From assembly GCF_035987325.1 (NCBI RefSeq), contig NZ_CP108488.1, forward strand, positions 6,324,001-6,388,000: a DNA stretch of 64,000 bases, written 5' to 3'. Shown here piece after piece: positions 34,880 through 41,787 of this stretch; position 1 is the stretch's first letter; every line of letters begins with the position of its first letter. A program made the position numbers and the translations under genes. The notes beneath the pieces are model-generated. The model was not told the origin of the DNA, did no database searches, and saw only the letters and a list, made by a program, of their open reading frames with translations. The DNA is from Streptomyces sp. NBC_01244 (lineage in GTDB: Bacteria; Actinomycetota; Actinomycetes; Streptomycetales; Streptomycetaceae).

Positions 34880-35536
34880 CTACGCCTCGGTGCGCCCGCG
34901 GCGCAGCATCGCGAAGCCCAGCCCGGCGGCGCCGATCGCCGCGATCCCGCCGCCCGCGGCGAGCAGCAGCATGCCGTCACCCGGACCGTCGGCCAGCGTG
35001 TTCAGGCCCAGCGCCTCGACGGTCCCGGCACCCGAGCGCGAGGACGCGACGGCGGGGACGACCTTGCCGTCCCGGGTCGCGGTCTTGTGCCCGGTGTGGC
35101 CGCCGGTGGCGGGGGAGCCGCCGGGGTTCTCCGTATCGCTCCCGGCTCCGGCCCCGACTCCGCCCCCGGCCTCGGCCCCGGCCCAGGAGCTGAGCCGGCC
35201 GTCAGACCGCAGCGCGAGGTGCATCGACCCGGCGTCGCCGTAGCCGGTGCCGCCGTCACGGCTGGTCAGGGTGGCCGCGGTGGAGCCGTCGGGGTTGAGG
35301 ACCTCGGCCTGGTAGGCGCCCTTGGCCACCCGGTACACCTTCGCGGTGGAGACGCCGTCCGCGAGGGACAGGGTCTTGACCAGGGTCCGCGGGGCGGTCA
35401 CGCCCTGCGCGGAGGAAGCCGACGGCACCCCGTCGGCGAGCGCGGCCGCCGCGGGGAAGGCCAGCAGGGTGCCGGCACCCACGGCCACGGCGGCGGCGCG
35501 GACGAGCGTGCTGCGGCTGCGGCTCACGGTGTTCAC
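34880..35536 (-). CDS. Secreted protein with C-terminal membrane anchor
   Basis: A 218-residue protein with a cleavable signal peptide (cleavage near AAALADG, residue 35), a beta-rich central domain (KVYRVAKGAYQAEVLNPDGST), a Gly/Ala/Thr-rich stalk and a C-terminal transmembrane helix (GMLLLAAGGGIAAIGAAGLG) followed by RRGRTEA. This is the layout of a surface-anchored protein, but no LPXTG sorting motif precedes the helix, so anchoring is by the membrane segment. GTG 35536 has AAGGA at 7 nt. It is not recognised further. Confidence 0.75.
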   Translation of the reverse strand: MNTVSRSRSTLVRAAAVAVGAGTLLAFPAAAALADGVPSASSAQGVTAPRTLVKTLSLADGVSTAKVYRVAKGAYQAEVLNPDGSTAATLTSRDGGTGYGDAGSMHLALRSDGRLSSWAGAEAGGGVGAGAGSDTENPGGSPATGGHTGHKTATRDGKVVPAVASSRSGAGTVEALGLNTLADGPGDGMLLLAAGGGIAAIGAAGLGFAMLRRGRTEA

Positions 35537-35758
35537 GGGAAGTCCTTCGGTGCAGGTCAGGCCCTGGGCCGTCCAGGTGGGATAAACGTATGCACCGGCC
35601 GTTGCGGTAACCCGTTGCTTCTGTAACAGCCACGCCTCAGCGACCCGACGGAGTCGTTACACGCCCCGGGCCGCACGGCACGCGCGACAGGCGGGACCCC
35701 ACCGGGGGATTGCCGCGGGGCGCCCGGGCTGCTCCCATGGACGGCGGGGGTGAGGACC

Positions 35759-36550
35759 ATGGCTTCGAGGGGACTGAAGGTACTGCCGAGCGGCCGACCC
35801 GGCCGCGGCCGGCTGTACGTGAACCTGCCCGACGGCCGGGCGGTGGCCTGGTACGACCGGCGGGCCAACCGGATCAGCGTGCTGGCGGACGAGCGCCGTG
35901 AGGAGATCCTGACGGCGTTACGCCCCTACCTCACCGGAACCGTCGCCATCGGCCCGCCACCCGTCCCCACGGCCGAGGACCTGCTCCGCCTGTCCCTCCC
36001 GCCCGACGAGGACCTGGCCCCGAACCGCCCGGGGGAGGCGCAGCTCGGCGCCCTCACGTACGGCACCGCGGGCACCCGCGCCCGGCACCGGCTCCGCCAG
36101 GAGCTCACGGTGAGGCAGCGGATGGGCGACGTACTGGACGCCCTGGCGGAGTCGGAGGACTGGCGGGTCCTGCATTCGATCCACGGCGTCGCGGACCACC
36201 TGCTCTTCGGCCCGCCCGGCGTCTTCTGCATCCGCACGGTCCAGGGCCGCCGCCAGCGTGCGGTGATCGGCGACCTCCTCCTCAGGGTGGGTCGCGCCGA
36301 GCCCACCCCGGACCCCCGCGAAGCCCGCCGCGCGGCGGCGCACGCGACCCGCGCCCTCTCCGCCCCGGTGACCCCGGTCCTGGCGGTGGTCGACGCGACC
36401 CGCCTGGAGGTCACCCCCACCCTCCGGGACGTCCGCATCCTCACCCCGGCAACCACCTCCACCTTCCTGACGAACACCCCCACCACCCTCAAACCCCCGG
36501 ACGTGGAAGCCCTCTTCACCACAGCCAGAGACCGCCGAACCTGGCAGTAG
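35759..36550 (+). CDS. NERD-like (nuclease-related domain) protein
   Basis: A 263-residue protein. The central part, DWRVLHSIHGVADHLLFGPPGVFCI followed by VIGDLLLRVG, matches the beginning of the nuclease-related domain (NERD), in which HD and a PPGVF-like segment are typical. The usual catalytic Lys after the PPG strand is not clear. The N-terminal 60 residues (VNLPDGRAVAWYDRRANRISVL) form a small beta domain. ATG 35759 is taken; GTG 35750 is possible. A role in nucleic-acid processing is only suggested. Confidence 0.6.
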   Translation: MASRGLKVLPSGRPGRGRLYVNLPDGRAVAWYDRRANRISVLADERREEILTALRPYLTGTVAIGPPPVPTAEDLLRLSLPPDEDLAPNRPGEAQLGALTYGTAGTRARHRLRQELTVRQRMGDVLDALAESEDWRVLHSIHGVADHLLFGPPGVFCIRTVQGRRQRAVIGDLLLRVGRAEPTPDPREARRAAAHATRALSAPVTPVLAVVDATRLEVTPTLRDVRILTPATTSTFLTNTPTTLKPPDVEALFTTARDRRTWQ

Positions 36551-36666
36551 CCCCCGTCATCCGGGGACGGGGCGCTGCCCTCAGCCGCCCCCGGGTCCGC
36601 CCCGGGGCCGCCCTAGGCCGCCCCGCACCCGCCCCGTGTCCGCCCTTCCGCCCCGGTGGTGTGCCT

Positions 36667-36900
36667 TTCAGCCGTCCGGTGGTTGGGCATTCCAGCCGTC
36701 CGGCGCTGGAGGACCGGGGCCTGGGGCGGAGCCCCGGGGGGTCGGGGCGCAGCCCGGTACCCCCTCCCAGCCGTCCGGTGGTTGGGCATTCCAGCCGTCC
36801 GGCGTTTGAGGACCGGGGTCCGGGGCGGAGCCCCAGGGGGGTCCGGGCGCAGCCCGGTACCCCTTCCCAGCCCGTCCGGCGTTTGAGGACCGGGTCAGGG
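36667..36900. repeat. Tandem copies of a roughly 99-bp GC-rich unit
   Basis: A unit with CCGTCCGGTGGTTGGGCATT, then GGACCGGGG...GGGGCGGAGCCCC and GGGCGCAGCCCGGTACCCC is present at 36672-36770 and 36771-36870, with a partial third copy to about 36900. Each copy contains small palindromes. No gene is supported between the NERD-like gene stop and the Ku stop (36551-37018); this cluster and the next block fill it. Confidence 0.85.
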
Positions 36901-36970
36901 CGGAGCCCTGCTGGGGGTCCCCCCGGACGGAGTCTGGGGGATGGTGGAAGGGCGGGTAGGGGACTTCGCC
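36893..36970. repeat. Dispersed intergenic repeat, copy B
   Basis: GGAGCCCTGCTGGGGGTCCC, CCCGGACGGAGTCTGGGGGA and GGTGGAAGGGCGGGTAG: the reverse complement of copy A at 10707-10770. It lies 50 bp from the Ku 3' end. Confidence 0.75.
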
Positions 36971-37018
36971 CCGCAGGGCACACCATCCCGCAGGGCCGCA
37001 GGGGGCCCACCACCCCCC

Positions 37019-38146
37019 TCAAGCGGAGCTCCGCTTGCGCGGCGGCGTCGCCGCCTTCTTGGCAGCGGCCCGCGCCGGCTTCCCCTCCGCGGCCTTGGCC
37101 GAGGCCGTCTTCTTCACGGCCGTCGTGGCGGCCTTCTTCTTCGCGGCAGAGGCAGAGGCAGCGGCCGCAGCCGTCGACTTCTTCGCAGCACCGGAGCCCG
37201 ATGCCGACCCAGCCGCCGACGCCGTCGACTTCTTCCCGCCCACCGCCTTCGGGGCAGCCGCCCGCCCGGCCCCCTTCCGCCGAATCGGCGTAACCTCAGC
37301 CCCAGCCCCAGCCCCCTCGGCCTCGGCCCCCGCCTCCCCCTCCGACGCAGCCGAACCCGCCCCCGCCCGAGAAGCCTTCGCCGCCCGCACGCTGTTCTCC
37401 AACGCCGCCATCAGGTCGATGACCTGCGCACCCGCACCCTCCGCCGGCGGCCCCGCCACCACCGGTTCACCCGTACCCGCCTTCGCCGCGACCATCGCTT
37501 CCACCGCCTCGCGGTAGTCGTCGCGCAGCGAGTCCATCTCCACCTCCCCCAACGTCGCCATCAGCGCATCCGCGAGGTCCAGCTCGGCCTCCCGCACCGA
37601 CACCTCGCCCTCGGGGGCCACCCCCTCCGGAACCCGGATCTCGTCCGGCCACAGCAGCCCGTGCATCGCGATCACGTCGTCGACGACCCGCAGCATGCCG
37701 AGCCGTTCCCGCCCCCGCAGCGCGTACTTCGCGATCGCGACCTTCCGGCTCCGCTTCAGCGCCTCCCGCAGCAGCGTGTACGGCTTGGCCGCCGTGGCTC
37801 CGCTCGCCGCGAGGTAGTACGCCGCGTCCATCTGCAGCGGATCGATCTGATCGGCAGGAACAAACGAAACGATCTCGATCGTCTTGGCGGTGGCGATCGG
37901 CAGCTGCGCCAGATCCTCGTCGGTGATCGGAATGATCGACCCGTCCGCCTCCTCGTAGCCCTTGCCGATCTCGGCGGTCGACACCTCCTCCCCGTCCAGC
38001 TCGCAGACCTTGCGGTAGCGGACGCGCCCGCCATCGCTGACATGGATCTGGCGGAAGGAGATCGAGTGGCTCTCGGTGGCGTTCACGAGCTTGATCGGAA
38101 TGCTGACCAAGCCGAAGGAGATCGCCCCGTTCCATATGGATCGCAC
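37019..38146 (-). CDS. ku: Ku DNA-end-binding protein
   Basis: A 375-residue bacterial Ku homodimer subunit for non-homologous end joining. The core (residues 1-260) begins RSIWNGAISFGLVSIPIKLV and contains ADQIDPLQMDAAYYL and RGRERLGMLR. Residues 270-375 are a Lys/Ala-rich tail with repeats such as KKSTAAAAASASAAKK and KKAATTAVKK, resembling histone-H1-like tails that add DNA binding. GTG 38146 follows AGGAGG. It is divergent from the polymerase gene with 31 bp between start codons. A -10 TACGAT on the minus strand overlaps the start codon of that gene. Confidence 0.96.
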   Translation of the reverse strand: MRSIWNGAISFGLVSIPIKLVNATESHSISFRQIHVSDGGRVRYRKVCELDGEEVSTAEIGKGYEEADGSIIPITDEDLAQLPIATAKTIEIVSFVPADQIDPLQMDAAYYLAASGATAAKPYTLLREALKRSRKVAIAKYALRGRERLGMLRVVDDVIAMHGLLWPDEIRVPEGVAPEGEVSVREAELDLADALMATLGEVEMDSLRDDYREAVEAMVAAKAGTGEPVVAGPPAEGAGAQVIDLMAALENSVRAAKASRAGAGSAASEGEAGAEAEGAGAGAEVTPIRRKGAGRAAAPKAVGGKKSTASAAGSASGSGAAKKSTAAAAASASAAKKKAATTAVKKTASAKAAEGKPARAAAKKAATPPRKRSSA

Positions 38147-38165
38147 GGTTCCTCCTGTTTCGTGG

Positions 38166-38171
38166 CAATCT
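38166..38171 (+). promoter_or_regulatory. -10-like hexamer CAATCT of the LigD polymerase gene
   Basis: CAATCT ends 6 nt before the ATG, and no Shine-Dalgarno is visible. The 31-bp interval to Ku therefore carries back-to-back promoters. Confidence 0.35.
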
Positions 38172-38177
38172 CATCGT

Positions 38178-39062
38178 ATGACGCCGATCACCCTGGTGGA
38201 GGGCCGTCGCATTTCGCTCAGCAACCTCGACAAGGTCCTCTACCCGGAGACCGGTTTCACCAAGGGCGAGGTCCTCCACTACTACGCCACGGTCGCGGGC
38301 CCCCTGCTCGCCCACATCCACGACCGCCCGGTGTCCTTCCTGCGCTATCCCGACGGCCCGGACGGACAGCTCTTCTTCACGAAGAACCCGCCGCCCGGTA
38401 CCCCCGCCTGGGTGAAGACCACCCCGGTGCCCCGCTCGGAGGACCTCCGGGCCGAACAGGTGGTCGTCGCCGACCTGCCCACCCTCATGTGGGCCGCCAA
38501 CCTCGTCGTCGAGTTCCACACCCCCCAGTGGCCGGCCGGCGCCCCCGCCCTGGCCGACCGCCTGATCTTCGACCTGGACCCCGGCCCGCCCGCCACCGCC
38601 GTCGAATGTTCCGCCGCCGCCCTCTGGCTCCGGGACCGCCTCGCCGCCGACGGCCTCCACGCCTTCCCCAAGACCTCCGGCTCCAAGGGCCTCCACCTGG
38701 TGGTACCCCTCGAACCGACCCCCTCCGAGCACGTGTCGGCGTACGCGAAGACCCTCGCCCAGGAGGCCGAAGGCGAACTCCCCGACCTGGTCGTGCACCG
38801 GATGACCAAGGCGCTGCGCCCCGGGAAGGTCTTCGTCGACCACAGTCAGAACGCCGCCGCCAAGACCACCGCGGCCCCCTACACCCTGCGTGCCCGCGCC
38901 CTGCCCACCGTCTCCGCCCCCCTCTCCTGGGCGGAGGTCGAGTCCTGCAGGACCCCTTCCGACCTGGTCTTCCTCGCCGACGACATCGCCCCCCGGCTGG
39001 CCCGCGAAGGAGACCTCTTCGCCCCGCTCCTCGACCCCGCCCTGGCCGGACGGCTCCCGTGA
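38178..39062 (+). CDS. LigD-type DNA polymerase (archaeo-eukaryotic primase superfamily)
   Basis: A 294-residue stand-alone polymerase domain of the LigD type, which fills gaps and adds nucleotides at ends held by Ku. Motifs: catalytic Asp pair in IFDLDPG, KTSGSKGLHLVVPL (sugar/phosphate contacts) and KVFVDHSQN. In mycobacterial LigD this domain is fused to nuclease and ligase domains; here polymerase and ligase are separate genes joined by a GTGA overlap. No LigD-type 3'-phosphoesterase domain is present in this locus. Confidence 0.95.
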   Translation: MTPITLVEGRRISLSNLDKVLYPETGFTKGEVLHYYATVAGPLLAHIHDRPVSFLRYPDGPDGQLFFTKNPPPGTPAWVKTTPVPRSEDLRAEQVVVADLPTLMWAANLVVEFHTPQWPAGAPALADRLIFDLDPGPPATAVECSAAALWLRDRLAADGLHAFPKTSGSKGLHLVVPLEPTPSEHVSAYAKTLAQEAEGELPDLVVHRMTKALRPGKVFVDHSQNAAAKTTAAPYTLRARALPTVSAPLSWAEVESCRTPSDLVFLADDIAPRLAREGDLFAPLLDPALAGRLP

Positions 39063-39973
39063 TCACCGTCGCGCTCGCCGTGGCCGTACGCTCCCTGCCG
39101 CGCGCGCCCGGTCTCGCGTACGAGCCCAAGTTCGACGGTCACCGCCTCGTCGTCATCCGCACCGACCGCGCCGTTGACGGGGTGATCCTCCAGGCCCGCT
39201 CCGGCCGCATCGTCACGGCGGCCTTCCCCGACCTCGCGGCGGCCGCACACCACCTGCCCGCCGGGACGGTGCTCGACGGGGAGGTGGTGGTCTGGCACGC
39301 GGGCCGCACCGACTTCGCGCTCGTACAGCGCCGGGCGGCCGCCGCCTCGGCCGCGCGGGCCGCCGTGCTGGCCCGGACGCTCCCGGCCTCGTACGCGGCC
39401 TTCGACGTACTGGAACTCGCCGGGCTCGACCTGCGCTCCCGTCCCTACGAACGCCGGCGCACCCTCCTCGTCGACCTTCTCCTGCCCCTGGGCCCGCCGC
39501 TCCAGCCGGTCCCGATGACCACGGACCCGGAGCTGGCGGAGACCTGGTACGAGACCCTGCCCGCCAGCGGCATCGAGGGCCTGGTCGTCAAACGGATGGA
39601 CCAGTCCTACCCCGCCGGCCGGCGCGGCTGGCAAAAGCTCCGCCACACCAACGTCCGCGACGCGGCGGTGGTCGGCTACACGGGCACCGCCCGCCGCCCG
39701 CTCGCCCTCGTCCTGGTCCTGCCGGTCGGCGACGAGACCCCGCTGGTCTCGAGCCCCCTGACGGCGCCGCTGCGCGCGGAGGTGGCGGCGGCGGTGGCCG
39801 CCCGCGACCCGGCCCCTGGCACTTCCCGGGGCGCCACGAGCGCCACCATCACGGCCATCGGCCTCGGCGAGGTCCCCTTCCACCCCCTGGACCCGCCCCT
39901 GACGGCCGAGGTCCGCCACACCTCGACCCGCCACCCGCCCCCGGAGGTCCTGCGCCTGCGCACAGACCTGTGA
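39059..39973 (+). CDS. ATP-dependent DNA ligase (LigD/LigC-like)
   Basis: A 304-residue ATP-dependent DNA ligase. Nucleotidyltransferase motif I is EPKFDGHR with the AMP-accepting Lys24; motif III is YAAFDVLEL; motif IV EGLVVKRM; motif V WQKLRHTN. An OB-fold domain follows. The GTG start overlaps the polymerase stop (GTGA), so the two are produced together and with Ku complete an end-joining set. Confidence 0.94.
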   Translation: MITVALAVAVRSLPRAPGLAYEPKFDGHRLVVIRTDRAVDGVILQARSGRIVTAAFPDLAAAAHHLPAGTVLDGEVVVWHAGRTDFALVQRRAAAASAARAAVLARTLPASYAAFDVLELAGLDLRSRPYERRRTLLVDLLLPLGPPLQPVPMTTDPELAETWYETLPASGIEGLVVKRMDQSYPAGRRGWQKLRHTNVRDAAVVGYTGTARRPLALVLVLPVGDETPLVSSPLTAPLRAEVAAAVAARDPAPGTSRGATSATITAIGLGEVPFHPLDPPLTAEVRHTSTRHPPPEVLRLRTDL

Positions 39974-40044
39974 CCCGCGGCGAAAGGGCCGCGGGCCACG
40001 GTCAACGGGTCGCTTCGGACGGTTTCAAGCGTTCGTCCCGCCGG

Positions 40045-40455
40045 TCAGGCGGGCTTGGCGCCGCCCAGGGGCGGCAGGGTCGGGGGCTGCTTGCGGGGCC
40101 GTGGGTTGGGGTGCTCGTACCCGGATTCCCGTTCGGCCCGCGCATCGTCCTGATGGCTGTGGGTCCGGGAGCCGAAGTTCCCGTACCCCTGCATCTCGTG
40201 CGGGCGCAGTCCGCTCTCGGGGAATTCGACGTACTCCCGCTCCTCGGAGACCTCGTGCACGGCACCGCCGTCGGGCAGGTGCGGCTGGCTCTCGGGAGCG
40301 GGGGGTGCGGGTTCCTGTGCCCGGACCCGCTTGCCCAGCATGAAACCGCCGAGCAGGAAGCCGACCACGAGGAGCCCGACGACGAAGAACCACGCGATGT
40401 TGGTCAGAGTTCTGTCCACCGCGAGGAAGATCAGAGTCGTGTCCATACAATCCAT
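40045..40455 (-). CDS. DUF6479 family membrane protein
   Basis: A 136-residue protein with one N-terminal transmembrane helix (TNIAWFFVVGLLVVGFLLGG), a short basic flank (GKRVRAQ), then a Pro- and charge-rich cytoplasmic tail containing EYVEFPESGLRPHEMQGYGNFGSR. This is the arrangement of DUF6479 proteins, common in Streptomyces and uncharacterised. Two ATG starts, 40455 and 40446, are possible; neither has a good ribosome binding site. Confidence 0.72.
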   Translation of the reverse strand: MDCMDTTLIFLAVDRTLTNIAWFFVVGLLVVGFLLGGFMLGKRVRAQEPAPPAPESQPHLPDGGAVHEVSEEREYVEFPESGLRPHEMQGYGNFGSRTHSHQDDARAERESGYEHPNPRPRKQPPTLPPLGGAKPA

Positions 40456-40528
40456 TTTCCCGCATCGGCGACCATTTCACCCGATCGGGATCCGGGCAGG
40501 CCCCCAAGGCCGGCCCTGGGGGCCCGGC

Positions 40529-41512
40529 TCACCCCCGGAGCGGGCCGTCCGCGTCCCGCACCCCGCGCACCTCGCGCCCGCCGAGCACCGCCAGGATCTC
40601 CGCACAGATGGCCAGCGCCGTCTCCGCCGGAGTCTGCCCGCCCAGGTCCAGGCCGATCGGCCCGTGCACCGTCCGCAGCCGCTCCTCGCTCACCCCGGCC
40701 GCGAGCAGCCCCTCGCGGCGCCGCGCGGTGGTCTTGCGGGAGCCGAGCGCCCCGACGTACGGCACCCCGAGCGCGAGCGCGGTCCGCAGCGTCGGCACGT
40801 CGAAGTCCGGATCATGGCTCAGCATCGCCAGACAGGCGGCGTCCCGCCGGGCCTCGAGCAGCTTCTCGGCCTCGCCGACGGCGGTGACGACGCTGACCTC
40901 CCACCCGAGCAGCCGGGCCTGGGCCTCGATGACCTCGGCCAGCTCCCCGGCCCCGCCGATCACCACGTACGGAGCCGACGGGTACGCCTCCACGAGCACC
41001 AGCCCGGACCCCGCGTACAGCGCGTCCCGGCCGGGCCGCCTCGTCCTCAGCAACTCCCCGGCCCGCCGCTCGGCGTCACCGGACGGCTGATCGGCACCCC
41101 GCACCACGACACTGACGGCCTGGTCCGCCCGCTCGTTCAGCTGGGTCACGAGCGCGACGCCGACCCCCTGCCCGAGCAGCTCCCACCACTCACCGGGAAT
41201 CGCACCGAGCGGCTGCAACAGCACCTCGGCCTGCCCGCCACACGTCAGCTTCGCCTCGACGGCCTCGCCGCCGCCCACGGAAACCTCGCACACCCGCGCG
41301 GTCTCCCCGGCCCCCATGGAGGCGGCCTCCGCCACCAGCTCGGCATCGAACACCCCCCGGTACAGGGCCCCGACGCACTCCCCGCGCGCATCCACGAGCA
41401 CGGCCCCGGCGGGATCCCGGGGCCCGAACCCCTGCTCGGTCACGGGCCGTGCCAGAAACCCGACCCGCCCCTCGGCCACCCACTGTCGCGCCGTCTCCAC
41501 CAAGTCACGCAT
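40529..41512 (-). CDS. XdhC/CoxI-family molybdenum cofactor insertion protein
   Basis: A 327-residue protein of the XdhC/CoxI family, which binds molybdenum cofactor and helps insert it into xanthine-dehydrogenase-type enzymes. N-terminal domain with AGAVLVDARGE and the conserved TCGGQAEVLLQPL; C-terminal Rossmann domain with YVVIGGAGELAEVIEAQARL, MLSHDPDFD and YVGALGSRKT. The ATG at 41512 begins RDLVETARQW; an ATG at 41527 could extend by five residues. No dehydrogenase subunits are nearby, so it probably serves an enzyme encoded elsewhere. Divergent from the Rad50-like module. Confidence 0.9.
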   Translation of the reverse strand: MRDLVETARQWVAEGRVGFLARPVTEQGFGPRDPAGAVLVDARGECVGALYRGVFDAELVAEAASMGAGETARVCEVSVGGGEAVEAKLTCGGQAEVLLQPLGAIPGEWWELLGQGVGVALVTQLNERADQAVSVVVRGADQPSGDAERRAGELLRTRRPGRDALYAGSGLVLVEAYPSAPYVVIGGAGELAEVIEAQARLLGWEVSVVTAVGEAEKLLEARRDAACLAMLSHDPDFDVPTLRTALALGVPYVGALGSRKTTARRREGLLAAGVSEERLRTVHGPIGLDLGGQTPAETALAICAEILAVLGGREVRGVRDADGPLRG

Positions 41513-41602
41513 ATCGCGCCGCCCCATCCTCACCGTCAGAGCACGCCACAAAGCCCCAGACCCGCAACCGAAGTGGCCTCCCTTCCAACCTACGCACGCA
41601 CA

Positions 41603-41642
41603 CCCCCGCCCCCCACCCCCCAAAACCCACAGACCCACCCCC
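41603..41642 (-). other. C-rich tract with G-quadruplex potential on the minus strand
   Basis: Six runs of three to six C separated by 1-5 nt (lengths 5, 6, 6, 3, 3, 5), almost free of G. On the minus strand this reads as six G runs with short loops. It lies 90 bp upstream of the xdhC start and 146 bp before the Rad50-like gene. No gene is supported in 41513-41787. Confidence 0.75.
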
Positions 41643-41787
41643 ACATCCTTCGTACGGACCACCGGAACCTCACGGCCGCCACGACCGGCGGGGCTTCGGA
41701 CCCCGGTGGACGGTTCGCCCTTCCAGGGGCGGAGGTTTCGGGCAGCATGGGCGGGATCAGCACCCCGTGCCACCGCAAGGAGTCGTA

